NCBI RefSeq assembly: GCF_028553745.1
Contig: NZ_CP067129.1
Location: forward strand, 2,710,501-2,774,500
From: Paracoccus seriniphilus
Lineage (GTDB): Bacteria; Pseudomonadota; Alphaproteobacteria; Rhodobacterales; Rhodobacteraceae
Direction: 5' to 3'
DNA: 64,000 nt
Shown here: positions 55,513-63,860 of the stretch, piece by piece
Position numbering within the stretch: position 1 is the first letter of the stretch
How the letters are laid out: the number at the start of each line of letters is the position of its first letter
The notes under the pieces: model-generated
The model's input: only the letters and a program-made list of their open reading frames with translations
The model's database searches: none
What the model was told of the DNA's origin: nothing
Program-made: the position numbers and the translations under genes

Positions 55513-56394
55513 ATGAAAATCGTCATTCTGGGTGCGGCTGCCGGTGGCGGCCTGCCACAATGGAACTGTGGTTGCGCCAATTGTGACGCAGCAAGACAGG
55601 GGCGCATCCCGTCCCTGACGCAAAGCTCTGTCGCGGTCAGCGCGGATGGAACGGATTGGGCGATCCTGAACGCCTCTCCGGACATCCGCATGCAACTGGC
55701 CGCGACGCCGGCTCTGCACCCCACGGGCCCGCGTCGGATGCCCTTGCGAGCCGTGCTGGTCACGAATGGCGATATCGATCATGTCGCCGGATTGCTGACC
55801 CTGCGCGAAAGCCAACCCTTTGCGTTGTTCGCCACCGCAGCCATCCATGACGCGCTGGCCGCCAACCCGATGATGGGGGCGCTGCAGCCCGATATCGTGC
55901 CGCGCCGCACCCTCGCGCTGGATCAGACGATCGATCTGCTTCCGGGTCTGACGGCAACCCTGTTTGCCGTGCCGGGCAAGGTACCGCTGTATCAGGAAGG
56001 CGAGGTCGTCGAGACCGGGTTGATGGGCGAGACGACCGTGGGCGTGGAACTGCGCAGTGCCGAACGGCGCGCCCTTTATATCCCCGGCTGTGCCGAAATG
56101 CCGGGCTGGCTGAAGGCGCGCATTTCCGGCGCCGATGCGCTGCTGTTTGACGGTACGCTGTGGCAGGACGATGAGATGATCCGCATGGGGCTGGGCAAGA
56201 AGACCGGCCGCCGCATGGGCCATATGGCCGCACAGGACAGTATCGCCAGCCTGGCCGATGTGCCGGTGGGACAACGCCTGTTCGTTCATATGAACAATTC
56301 CAATCCGCTGACCGACCCGTCCAGCGCAGAATCCGATGAGGCCGAACGGCAGGGCTGGCGGATCGGCCGCGACGGGATGGAGATCGCCCTATGA
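55513..56394 (+). CDS. pqqB: PQQ biosynthesis protein PqqB
   Basis: A metallo-beta-lactamase-fold hydroxylase, 293 residues, that modifies the Tyr of the PqqA-derived precursor. It begins MKIVILGAAAGGGLPQWNCGC, contains NGDIDHVAGLLTLRE and the C-terminal IFVH-like FVHMNNSNP segment, and has the Cys motif CGCANC. It overlaps the pqqC start by 4 nt. Confidence 0.96.
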   Translation: MKIVILGAAAGGGLPQWNCGCANCDAARQGRIPSLTQSSVAVSADGTDWAILNASPDIRMQLAATPALHPTGPRRMPLRAVLVTNGDIDHVAGLLTLRESQPFALFATAAIHDALAANPMMGALQPDIVPRRTLALDQTIDLLPGLTATLFAVPGKVPLYQEGEVVETGLMGETTVGVELRSAERRALYIPGCAEMPGWLKARISGADALLFDGTLWQDDEMIRMGLGKKTGRRMGHMAAQDSIASLADVPVGQRLFVHMNNSNPLTDPSSAESDEAERQGWRIGRDGMEIAL

Positions 56395-57143
56395 AAGACA
56401 TGCCCGACGCCCCGCAAAGCCGCGAGGAATTCGAAGCCCGTCTGAGGGCCATTGGCGCACAGCGCTATCACGACCGCCATCCGTTCCATGCCCGCCTGCA
56501 CGGAGGAGACTGCACCCCTGACGAGGTGCGCGCCTGGGTCATCAATCGCTGGATGTATCAATCGCGCATCCCGATGAAGGATGCCGCCTTCATGAGCCGG
56601 GTCGAAGATCCCGACCTGCGCCGCGCCTGGCGCAAGCGGATCGAGGATCATGACGGCGGCAGGACCGAAGGCGGCGGGCTGCGCCGCTGGCTGGCCTTGG
56701 CCCGTGCTGTGGGGCTGGATCCCGACTATGTGGCCAGCGGAGTCGGCATCATGCCGGCCACCCGGTTCGCCGTGGAGGCCTATGTGCGCTTCGTGCGCGA
56801 CATGCCGTTGCTGGATGCGGTGGCGGCCAGCCTGACCGAATTGTTCGCGCCCAAGATCCATGCCCAGCGCATCGAAGGCCTGCTGGCCCATTACGATTTT
56901 GCGGATGACAGCAGTCTGGCCTATTTCCGCAAACGCCTGACCGAGGCCCCCGAAGACGTGAAATTCGGGCTGGATTACGTGCTGACCCATGCCGATACCC
57001 GCGAAAAGCAGGATGCGGCGGCAGCGGCGCTGATCTTCAAGACCGATGTTCTCTGGGCGCAGCTTGACGCCCTTTGGCATGGCTATGTCGAGGGCCACAT
57101 CCCCCCCGGCGCATGGCGTCCCGGTGAAGGCATGGCGACATGA
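56391..57143 (+). CDS. pqqC: Pyrroloquinoline-quinone synthase PqqC
   Basis: Cofactor-free oxidase that makes the last step, cyclisation and oxidation to PQQ. The 250-residue helical protein has RYHDRHPFHARLHGG and WVINRWMYQSRIPMKDAAF, both conserved with active-site His, Tyr and Arg residues. Start overlaps pqqB by ATGA and stop overlaps pqqD the same way. Confidence 0.97.
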   Translation: MKDMPDAPQSREEFEARLRAIGAQRYHDRHPFHARLHGGDCTPDEVRAWVINRWMYQSRIPMKDAAFMSRVEDPDLRRAWRKRIEDHDGGRTEGGGLRRWLALARAVGLDPDYVASGVGIMPATRFAVEAYVRFVRDMPLLDAVAASLTELFAPKIHAQRIEGLLAHYDFADDSSLAYFRKRLTEAPEDVKFGLDYVLTHADTREKQDAAAAALIFKTDVLWAQLDALWHGYVEGHIPPGAWRPGEGMAT

Positions 57144-57445
57144 ACAGCCCTTCCTCCCCGCTGATCGGCATGGATGACATCCCCTATCTGCCACGCGGGG
57201 TGCGGCTTCAGGACGACAGGGTGCGGGGCATTCGCGTGTTGCAGGCCCCCGAACGCGCCATACAGCTGGACCAGATCGGCGATGCCATCCTGTCCGAACT
57301 GGACGGAAGCCGCAGCCTGTCCGTGATCGCGGCTCATCTGGCCGCCCGCTATCAGGCCCCCCGGGATCAGATTGCGGCCGACATGCGCGAATTCCTGACC
57401 GGGCTGATCGAACGGCGCATGGTTTTCGTGAAGGACGCGCCATGA
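57140..57445 (+). CDS. pqqD: PQQ biosynthesis chaperone PqqD
   Basis: A 101-residue RiPP recognition element. It binds the PqqA peptide and presents it to PqqE. Sequence features are PYLPRGVRLQDDRVRG, LLxxPER-like LQAPERAIQLDQIG and LSVIAAHLAARYQAP, all PqqD-typical. Overlaps pqqC and pqqE by 4 nt. Confidence 0.95.
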   Translation: MNSPSSPLIGMDDIPYLPRGVRLQDDRVRGIRVLQAPERAIQLDQIGDAILSELDGSRSLSVIAAHLAARYQAPRDQIAADMREFLTGLIERRMVFVKDAP

Positions 57446-58575
57446 AGGACCAACCTGCCCCCCACGACATCGATGGCAACCCGGTCAGCTCTGGCCCGCC
57501 CATGGCCATGCTGGCCGAGATCACCCATCGCTGCCCGCTGGCCTGTCCCTATTGCTCGAACCCGGTCGAACTGACCCGCGCGCAGGCCGAACTTCCCGCC
57601 GAGGACTGGGTGCGGGTCTTCCGTGAGGCGGCGGACCTGGGCGTCTTGCAGGTGCATATATCGGGCGGGGAACCCGGCGCGCGCCGTGATCTGGCGCAGA
57701 TCGTCGCTGGCGCGAAGGATGCCAGGCTCTATGTGAACCTGATCACCTCGGGCATTGGTATCTCCCGTACGCGACTGATCGAACTGGATCGCGCCGGGGT
57801 CGATCATGTCCAGCTGTCCCTGCAAGGCATCCGCCCCGACATGGCCGATCGCATCAGCGGTCATCCGGGATCATGGGACAAGAAGATGGCCTTCGCCGAC
57901 TGGGTGACGGAAATCGGTTTTCCCCTGACCATCAACGCGGTGGTGCATCGCCAGAACATGGATCGCCTGCCCGACATGATCGACTTGGCCGAAGAACTGG
58001 GCGCGCGCCGGATCGAGGTCGCGACCGTGCAGTTCCACGGCTGGGCCGATCTGAACCGCGCCGCACTGATGCCAACGCGCGAACAGGCCGCCATTGCGCG
58101 ACAGGTGGTCAACGCAGCGCGGATTCGGCTGCGCGGACGCATGGTGATCGACTATGTGCCCGCCGACCATCACGCCATTTACCCCAAGGCCTGCATGGGT
58201 GGCTGGGGCAGCACCGGGCTGAATGTCGCTCCTGACGGATCTGTCCTGCCCTGCCACGCCGCACCGTCGATCCCCTGGATGCGTTTTGACAATGTCCGCA
58301 ATCGCAGCCTGTCGGACATCTGGCACCTGTCTGATGCCTTCAACGCCTTTCGCGGCACCGAATGGATGGCCGAGCCATGCCGATCATGTGAGCGGAAAAA
58401 CGTGGATTTTGGCGGCTGTCGATGTCAGGCTATGGCATTGGCGGGAGAGGCGCGGGCGACCGATCCGGTGTGCTCGAAATCGCCGCTGCATGCGCAGGTC
58501 GTCGCGCGGGCCGAGGAGGACGCGGCCACCGACAGGGATGATTTCATCTATCGGCGCATGAAAAAGGGAGGATGA
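57442..58575 (+). CDS. pqqE: Radical SAM PqqA peptide cyclase PqqE
   Basis: Forms the Glu16-Tyr20 C-C bond of PqqA. The 377-residue enzyme has the radical-SAM motif CPLACPYC, GGE motif at SGGEPGAR, and a C-terminal SPASM domain with CMGGWGSTGLNVAPDG and the Cys-rich CRSCERKNVDFGGCRC. It is translated in overlap with pqqD and followed after 3 nt by the SoxYZ-like gene, so the operon is pqqABCDE plus at least one more gene. Confidence 0.97.
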   Translation: MKDQPAPHDIDGNPVSSGPPMAMLAEITHRCPLACPYCSNPVELTRAQAELPAEDWVRVFREAADLGVLQVHISGGEPGARRDLAQIVAGAKDARLYVNLITSGIGISRTRLIELDRAGVDHVQLSLQGIRPDMADRISGHPGSWDKKMAFADWVTEIGFPLTINAVVHRQNMDRLPDMIDLAEELGARRIEVATVQFHGWADLNRAALMPTREQAAIARQVVNAARIRLRGRMVIDYVPADHHAIYPKACMGGWGSTGLNVAPDGSVLPCHAAPSIPWMRFDNVRNRSLSDIWHLSDAFNAFRGTEWMAEPCRSCERKNVDFGGCRCQAMALAGEARATDPVCSKSPLHAQVVARAEEDAATDRDDFIYRRMKKGG

Positions 58576-58578
58576 GAG

Positions 58579-59352
58579 ATGAAGGCATGGCTTTTGACCG
58601 GGCTGCTTCTGGCGTCGCCCGCATTGGCGCAGGAAAACCCGTTGCTGCCATCCGAAACCTGGGAAGATCTGCGCCAAACCGTCGTAGGCCTTGACGAGGA
58701 GCCGCCTCTGAACAGCGCGATCCTGGACCTGGAGGCACCGATGCGCGCCAATGACGCCGCCATCGTGCCCATCCGGCTGACCCAGCCGACAGATGCACCA
58801 CCGATTGACGGCCTGACGCTGGTCATTGATGAAAACCCCGCGCCGGTCGCCGCAGAATATGAATTCGGCCCGGCGCTGATGCCGCTGGATTTCGAAGTCC
58901 GAGTTCGCGTCGATGCCTATTCCGATGTTCGTGCCATTGGCGATCTTGCCGATGGCGGCAAGGTCATGTCAGGGCGTTTCGTCAAGGCATCGGGCGGATG
59001 TTCGGCTCCGGCGGGCAAGGATATGGCCGCGGTCGAACAATCCATGGGGCAGATGCGCTGGAAAAGCACCATGCAGGACGGGCGCAGCATCGGCACCCTG
59101 ATGATCCGTCATCCGATGTTTTCGGGCCTGCAGCGTGATCAGGTCACATTGCTGAATATTCCGGCGAATTTCATCGACCGGCTGCAGGTTCGCCAGGGAG
59201 ATGAGCTGCTGTTCTCGATGCAGGCGGGCATCTCGGTCAGCGAGGATCCGGTGTTCCGCTTTGCCTATGATCCCAACGGCCAGCCGATCACGGTGCATGC
59301 CGAGGATCTGGATGGCCATGTCTGGGATCAGACCTTTGGTGCAAAAGGCTGA
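58579..59352 (+). CDS. Quinoprotein dehydrogenase-associated SoxYZ-like carrier
   Basis: A secreted 257-residue protein with a signal peptide (MKAWLLTGLLLASPALA-QE). It has two lobes like a SoxY-SoxZ fusion: the first with a Cys region ASGGCSAPAGK, the second ending HAEDLDGHVWDQTFGAKG. The family is found with PQQ-dependent dehydrogenases; a sulfur/thiol or electron carrier role is suggested by SoxYZ similarity only. It lies 3 nt after pqqE, so belongs to that operon. Confidence 0.88.
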   Translation: MKAWLLTGLLLASPALAQENPLLPSETWEDLRQTVVGLDEEPPLNSAILDLEAPMRANDAAIVPIRLTQPTDAPPIDGLTLVIDENPAPVAAEYEFGPALMPLDFEVRVRVDAYSDVRAIGDLADGGKVMSGRFVKASGGCSAPAGKDMAAVEQSMGQMRWKSTMQDGRSIGTLMIRHPMFSGLQRDQVTLLNIPANFIDRLQVRQGDELLFSMQAGISVSEDPVFRFAYDPNGQPITVHAEDLDGHVWDQTFGAKG

Positions 59353-59363
59353 ACCGCGACAAG

Positions 59364-59385
59364 GGCCGCCCGGAACCGGGCGGCC
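59364..59385. terminator. Bidirectional terminator between the SoxYZ-like and EF-hand genes
   Basis: GGCCGCCCGG and CCGGGCGGCC form a perfect 10-bp stem around AA, between two convergent genes, 11 nt after the first stop. U-runs are poor on both strands. Confidence 0.75.
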
Positions 59386-59403
59386 AATTCGCATTCCCGC
59401 TGT

Positions 59404-59742
59404 TCATTTCCGGGACTTCTTGTGGGCTTCAGCCATATGCGCAAGCTCGCCTTTGGTCACCACGCCATCCTTGTTCTGATCCAGACGGGCGAACATCTTT
59501 TCGGGGTTCATGTTCGGGCGCTTGCCACCTTCATGCTTGCCCTTGGACCGGTCGCCCTTTTTCGCTTCGCGTTGCTTGGCCCCCTGCATGAACTCTTTCT
59601 TGCTGATCTTGCCGTCCTTGTTTGCATCAAGATGCTGCATCATGGCAGCCGGGGCCATCTTCGGGCGCTGCTGCTCGGCCGATGCGACCCCCGCGAACAG
59701 AACTGACAACCCGGTCATGGCGATGATGATTTTCTTTTGCAC
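59404..59742 (-). CDS. Small exported EF-hand protein
   Basis: A 112-residue precursor with a signal peptide (MQKKIIIAMTGLSVLFAGVA, cleaved near SAEQ). It has two canonical EF-hand loops: residues 39-50 (D-x-N-K-D-G-x-I-S-x-x-E) and 88-99 (D-x-N-K-D-G-x-V-T-x-x-E), separated by a highly basic Lys/Arg/Gly linker. It should bind Ca2+ or another hard metal in the periplasm. It lacks the Pro at loop position 2, the Asp at position 9 and the close EF spacing of lanmodulin. It stands next to the PQQ genes and the two-component operon, so a link to Ca- or lanthanide-dependent quinoproteins is possible but unproven. Confidence 0.82.
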   Translation of the reverse strand: MQKKIIIAMTGLSVLFAGVASAEQQRPKMAPAAMMQHLDANKDGKISKKEFMQGAKQREAKKGDRSKGKHEGGKRPNMNPEKMFARLDQNKDGVVTKGELAHMAEAHKKSRK

Positions 59743-59867
59743 TTTGTCGTCCTTTCAAACATCCGTCGGCATTGCCGCGGTTGAAGGAGGTTTAGACCCA
59801 TCGGAATAAACGCAGGGTAAACGACGAAACCTGTCGCCAAATTTGCATGACTGTGCCCACAGCAGGC

Positions 59868-59895
59868 TTGCTTTACCTTCCACCGCCTCTACAAT
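59868..59895 (+). promoter_or_regulatory. Putative promoter of the response regulator operon
   Basis: TTGCTT (59868-59873) and TACAAT (59890-59895) with a 16-nt spacer, 61 nt upstream of the response regulator start. This is the only good sigma-70-like pair in the 214-nt divergent gap with the EF-hand gene. Confidence 0.55.
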
Positions 59896-59956
59896 CTAAG
59901 TATGAGTTGCAGCGGAGGAGGAGCCTGACTGCACTCTTCTAACGGGAGGAATAACC

Positions 59957-60664
59957 ATGATCACCGCAGCCACAACGGCGCGCGTGTCAAATCCGCCACG
60001 ACTGTGCGCAGATCAGGTCAGAGAAATCCTGATCGTGGATGATCATCCACTCATGTGTGACGCGCTGGCGCTGACATTGAAGATCAGTTTCGGACTGAAA
60101 CATGTCCGTACCGCACGCAGCCTTGCCTCGGCCATCGAACAGATCAAGGCGCAAGGGGCCCCTGACGCCGTCATCCTGGATTTGAACCTGCCCGATGCGC
60201 GCGGATCCGAAGGGATCGTCGCGCTGCGCCGGCAACTGCCCGACGTGCCCATCACGATGATTTCCGCCGATCTGGAGGCGGCAATGATTTCGGCGGCCAT
60301 GGCGGCTGGCGCTCAGGGATATATAAGCAAATCGCTCAGCCGCGAGGCTCTGGTCGACAGCCTGCGGCGCATGTGGGATGGCGAGCATGTCACCCCCGAG
60401 GGCTATCGCCCCGAAGAGGCAGATGCCGATGAACAGGCCAAGGCGGAACTGATGCGCCGTTTCGCCTCGCTGACACCGCAGCAGATGCGCATCCTGCGGC
60501 TGATCTGCCAGGGCAAGGCCAACAAGGAGATCAGCTACGAACTGTCGATCGCCGAGGCGACCGTCAAGACGCATATCACCGCGATCATGTCCAAGATCAA
60601 CGCACGCCGCAGGACTCAGGCAGTCCTGCTGGCAAATTCCATCCGGCTGTTCGAGGCTGGTTGA
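59957..60664 (+). CDS. LuxR-family response regulator (FlhR/AgmR-like)
   Basis: A 235-residue NarL/FixJ-type regulator. The receiver (ILIVDDHPLMCDALALTL; phospho-acceptor Asp in AVILDLNLPDARG; Lys in GYISKSLS) is followed by a LuxR HTH (LTPQQMRILRLICQGKANKE, then SIAEATVKTHITAIMSKINA). It resembles regulators that control methanol/formaldehyde or ethanol oxidation genes (FlhR, AgmR/ErbR). The ATG at 59957 follows GGGAGGAATAACC. Its stop overlaps the FIST gene start (TGATG), so the response regulator, FIST and kinase genes form one operon. Confidence 0.92.
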   Translation: MITAATTARVSNPPRLCADQVREILIVDDHPLMCDALALTLKISFGLKHVRTARSLASAIEQIKAQGAPDAVILDLNLPDARGSEGIVALRRQLPDVPITMISADLEAAMISAAMAAGAQGYISKSLSREALVDSLRRMWDGEHVTPEGYRPEEADADEQAKAELMRRFASLTPQQMRILRLICQGKANKEISYELSIAEATVKTHITAIMSKINARRRTQAVLLANSIRLFEAG

Positions 60665-61839
60665 TGAATACCGGCCTGATTGCAAAGGAGGGTGCCATCG
60701 GGCCGGTGGCTGTGCAGGCCGACCGCGACGCAGACGACGCTCAGGAGTCTCTTTTGGCCGGCCTGCGCGGCATCGATCCCGCATTGGTGCTGCTGTTCAC
60801 CGACGATCAGACCCGGCTGCGCGATCTGGCAAGGGGGCTGCGCGACGCACTGCCGCCCGGCTGTCTTGTCGCAGGCTGTTCCTCGGCCGGGGAGATCGGG
60901 CCTTGCGGCTATACCAGCCAGAGCGTGCTGGCCATCGGATTTCCGGCTTCCGAATTCCGCGCCCATGCCCTGCAGTTGTCCAATCTGTCGGGGCTGCCGG
61001 TCTCGGAATGGATGACGGCACTACGCCGGATGCACAAGGATTTCTGTCCCGATCCGGATCGGTCGTTGTTCGGCCTGTTGCTGGTGGACGGGCTGGCCGG
61101 ACAGGAGGACGCGCTGGTCGCCACCATCGACGCGGCGCTGCCCTCGGTTCCCACGCTTGGCGGCTCGGCCGGGGACGGGCTGGAGTTCGGACATACCTCG
61201 CTGCTGCTGAATGACGAGATCATTTCGAATGCAGCCATATTCCTGATGGTCGAGACCGGCTTGACCATCAGCGAGGTCACCTTTGCCCATTTCAGCCCCA
61301 CCGCGACGCGCGCCGTCGTCACCGCCGCCCTGCCCGACAAGCGCCGGATCCTGGAACTGAACGCCGAACCCGCCGCCGAGGAATACGCCCGTATCATCGG
61401 CGTCCCCCAGGATCAGCTGACCCCGACCGAATTTGCCCGCCATCCGCTGTTGCTGCGCATGGGACGACGCCACCATGTCCGCGCCATCAGCGCCATCACC
61501 GAGGATGGCGGGCTGTCGCTGATGTCTGCAATCGACACCGGCACCGTGCTGACGCTGGGGCGGGCCGACGATCTGACACAGGGATTCGCCGATGCGCTGG
61601 ACGATCTGCCCCATGCGCCGCTGATGGTGCTGGGCTTCGACTGCATTCTGCGACGGCTGGCACTGGAGCGCGCGGGACTCAGCGACCGGATGGGCGATCT
61701 GTTTGCCAAATATCGCGTGGCGGGTTTCAACACCTATGGCGAACAGCACAGCGGCATGCATGTGAATCAGACCTTTGTCGGACTGGCCTTCATGGCGCCG
61801 GACAAGGCTGCGCAGACTGGCAATCCCGATGCTGCGTGA
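60664..61839 (+). CDS. FIST-domain protein, candidate sensor for the adjacent kinase
   Basis: A 391-residue soluble protein with FIST N- and C-terminal domains. The N-terminal FIST domain includes LVAGCSSAGEIGPCGY (near residue 68-83) and PTLGGSAGDGLEF, and the C-terminal half has GFDCILRRLAL followed by FNTYGEQHSGMHVNQTFVG. These Gly-rich turns are typical. FIST domains sense small molecules; NosP, a FIST-type heme protein, senses NO and regulates a co-encoded kinase. Start ATG at 60664 shares a base with the preceding stop; its end overlaps the kinase start by 11 nt. Heme binding or ligand is not shown by sequence. Confidence 0.88.
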   Translation: MNTGLIAKEGAIGPVAVQADRDADDAQESLLAGLRGIDPALVLLFTDDQTRLRDLARGLRDALPPGCLVAGCSSAGEIGPCGYTSQSVLAIGFPASEFRAHALQLSNLSGLPVSEWMTALRRMHKDFCPDPDRSLFGLLLVDGLAGQEDALVATIDAALPSVPTLGGSAGDGLEFGHTSLLLNDEIISNAAIFLMVETGLTISEVTFAHFSPTATRAVVTAALPDKRRILELNAEPAAEEYARIIGVPQDQLTPTEFARHPLLLRMGRRHHVRAISAITEDGGLSLMSAIDTGTVLTLGRADDLTQGFADALDDLPHAPLMVLGFDCILRRLALERAGLSDRMGDLFAKYRVAGFNTYGEQHSGMHVNQTFVGLAFMAPDKAAQTGNPDAA

Positions 61840-63151
61840 GGACGATTCGGCCGCGCGCAAGGTCGAAAAGCTGACCCGCATCAACCAAGTGCTGATCGAC
61901 CGTATCGACCGGCTGGAAGAATCGCGCGGCTCGGCCTGGTCGATGTTTCAGGCCGCCGTCGCACTGGAACAAGAGGTTCTGACCCGCACCCGCCAGTTGG
62001 AACAGGCCATGGCCGATCTGTCACAGCGCAACCGTGAACTGGCCGTGGCCCGCGCGGCCGCCGAAGAGGCCAACCGCTCGAAGACCCGGTTCCTGCGTGC
62101 AGCCAGCCACGATCTGCTGCAACCGCTTTCGGCCGCGCGGCTGTTCCTGTCGGCATTGACCGATACGCCGATGGATCCCCAGCAACTGGAGTTGACCGAC
62201 CGGCTGTCAGGTGCCTTTGAATCGGTGGAACAACTGATGCATGCGGTATTGGATATTTCCCGGCTGGACAGCCAGCGGATCGAGTTCAACCGCCAGCCGG
62301 TGCCGCTGCACGATCTGTTTCGCAAGCTTGCGGCCGAATATGCCCCGCTGGCCGAGGCCAAGAACCTGAAACTGTCCTTCGTCCAGACCGATGCCGTCGT
62401 CGAAAGCGATCCGGTGTTCCTGCGACGCATTGCGCAGAACCTGATATCGAATGCGATCAAATATACCAGCCGCGGGGGTGTCGTGGTCGGAGTGCGCCGG
62501 CAGCGAAACACCTGCTGGCTCTGCATCTATGACACCGGCGCGGGAATACCTGCCGTGGATCGCAACCGCATCTTCGAGGAATTCCAGCGTCTCGGCCATG
62601 ATTCCGGCACGCCGGGGATGGGGCTGGGCCTGTCCATCGTGCGCCGGGCCTGCAACAAGCTGGGCCATCCGATAAGCCTGAATTCCGAAGCCATGCGCGG
62701 CACCGTCTTCAAGGTCGGCCTGCCCCCCGCCGAGAGCGACCACTGCCCCCGCCCCGCCGTCAAGGATCTGCTGACCACCACGTTGCGCGGGCGCGTAGCC
62801 CTGATCATCGAGAATGACGAAGCCATGCGGCGAGGCTATGAGCTGACACTGCAGGATCATCTGGGCATGGTGGCGCGGCTTTGCGGCAGCACCGCCGAAG
62901 CGGTTGCAACCATGGGCGAAGAACCCCCCGAGGTGATCATCGCGGATTACCACCTGGAACATGGCGATACCGGCGTTGCCGCGATCGAGGCCCTGCGCTC
63001 GCGGTTGAACCAGCCGGTTCCCGCAATCATGGTCACCGCCCATCGCGATCCCGATATCGCGCGCACCTGTGCCGCCATGGGCGTGCATCTGATGGAAAAG
63101 CCGCTGCGTCCGTCCGAACTGGGAGAGACATTGGCACGGGTTCTGGGCTGA
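61829..63151 (+). CDS. Soluble hybrid histidine kinase (FlhS/NahK-like)
   Basis: A 440-residue kinase without signal peptide or membrane span. The N-terminal coiled coil (about residues 10-80) leads to the phospho-acceptor His94 in RAASHDLLQPLSAARLFL. The catalytic domain has NLISNAIKYT, DTGAGI and GMGLGLSIVRRA. A C-terminal receiver follows (phospho-acceptor Asp in VIIADYHLEHGDTG). No PAS or GAF domain precedes the His. The ATG at 61829 overlaps the FIST stop, so its input may come through the FIST protein. Similar to FlhS of Paracoccus, which controls C1 oxidation. Confidence 0.92.
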   Translation: MLREDDSAARKVEKLTRINQVLIDRIDRLEESRGSAWSMFQAAVALEQEVLTRTRQLEQAMADLSQRNRELAVARAAAEEANRSKTRFLRAASHDLLQPLSAARLFLSALTDTPMDPQQLELTDRLSGAFESVEQLMHAVLDISRLDSQRIEFNRQPVPLHDLFRKLAAEYAPLAEAKNLKLSFVQTDAVVESDPVFLRRIAQNLISNAIKYTSRGGVVVGVRRQRNTCWLCIYDTGAGIPAVDRNRIFEEFQRLGHDSGTPGMGLGLSIVRRACNKLGHPISLNSEAMRGTVFKVGLPPAESDHCPRPAVKDLLTTTLRGRVALIIENDEAMRRGYELTLQDHLGMVARLCGSTAEAVATMGEEPPEVIIADYHLEHGDTGVAAIEALRSRLNQPVPAIMVTAHRDPDIARTCAAMGVHLMEKPLRPSELGETLARVLG

Positions 63152-63242
63152 GCTCTGCGACCAAGGGCTGATGGACGACAGGCGGGGGCTTGCCCTGCGG
63201 CGCACACCCCGCAACTGTGAGATGGACATGGAGGAGAGGTCA

Positions 63243-63860
63243 ATGAGACGCCTATTCGCAATCATGCTGGTATCAATGCTGGCGGGGCTTGCCAGCGGGC
63301 CTGTGGTGGCGGGCGAGGCGGGCGATATCGTCTTTGCCAATCGGGGCCCATGGTCGCTGCCTGACAGTTCGATCGCCTGGACCGTGAATGTCGCGGGCCC
63401 CGAGGCACCCGGTTTCCTGCCAGTGCATGATGGGTCGGTGACGCTGGCGGAAATCATCGACCCGTCAGATCAGCAACCCGCGCTGCAACTGATCCGCAAG
63501 ACGGATGCACGGAGCCAGAAGATCGGTCCCTTTCCGATCTCGGGCGGCGATCCGGTGCTGACCTTTTTCCTTGAACAGACCTCGCGCGACATGGCGCGGC
63601 TGACCGGCGGAAGCCCGTTCTACATCCGCAACCGCATCAAGGACGCGGTCTTTCGCGGCGGGCAGATCGCACGGGATGGCGATTCCGTCGTCGCGACATT
63701 CCAACCTTTCGCTGCCGATCCCAATGCCGCGAAGATGAACGGGTTCCAGACACTGAAGCTGACCTTCGTGCTGGATGATCCGGCCGCGCCCATCCGCGAG
63801 CTGCGCGCCGAGACAGAAGGCGATATCCCCGGCTATCTCAACCACATGGTTCTGCAATGA
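63243..63860 (+). CDS. Exported protein of unknown function in the kinase operon
   Basis: A 205-residue precursor with a clear signal peptide (MRRLFAIMLVSMLAGLASG, cleavage near VVA-GE). The rest is mostly beta-strand-like, with RGPWSLPDSSIAW, SGGDPVLTFFLEQ and PFYIRNRIKDAVF segments; I do not recognise a domain. The ATG at 63243 follows GGAGGAGAGG, while the frame to 63171 has no ribosome site. Its stop overlaps the next start (ATGA). Placement suggests a periplasmic role in quinoprotein-linked oxidation or its sensing; function unknown. Confidence 0.8.
   Translation: MRRLFAIMLVSMLAGLASGPVVAGEAGDIVFANRGPWSLPDSSIAWTVNVAGPEAPGFLPVHDGSVTLAEIIDPSDQQPALQLIRKTDARSQKIGPFPISGGDPVLTFFLEQTSRDMARLTGGSPFYIRNRIKDAVFRGGQIARDGDSVVATFQPFAADPNAAKMNGFQTLKLTFVLDDPAAPIRELRAETEGDIPGYLNHMVLQ

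Noticed and set aside
59404..59742. Lanmodulin assignment for the EF-hand protein
   Set aside because: Only two loops, 37 residues apart, without Pro2 or Asp9; it does not meet the lanmodulin pattern.
59902..59928. Eight-codon mini-ORF (MSCSGGGA) before the response regulator
   Set aside because: It lies right at the predicted transcription start and has no ribosome site; most likely chance.
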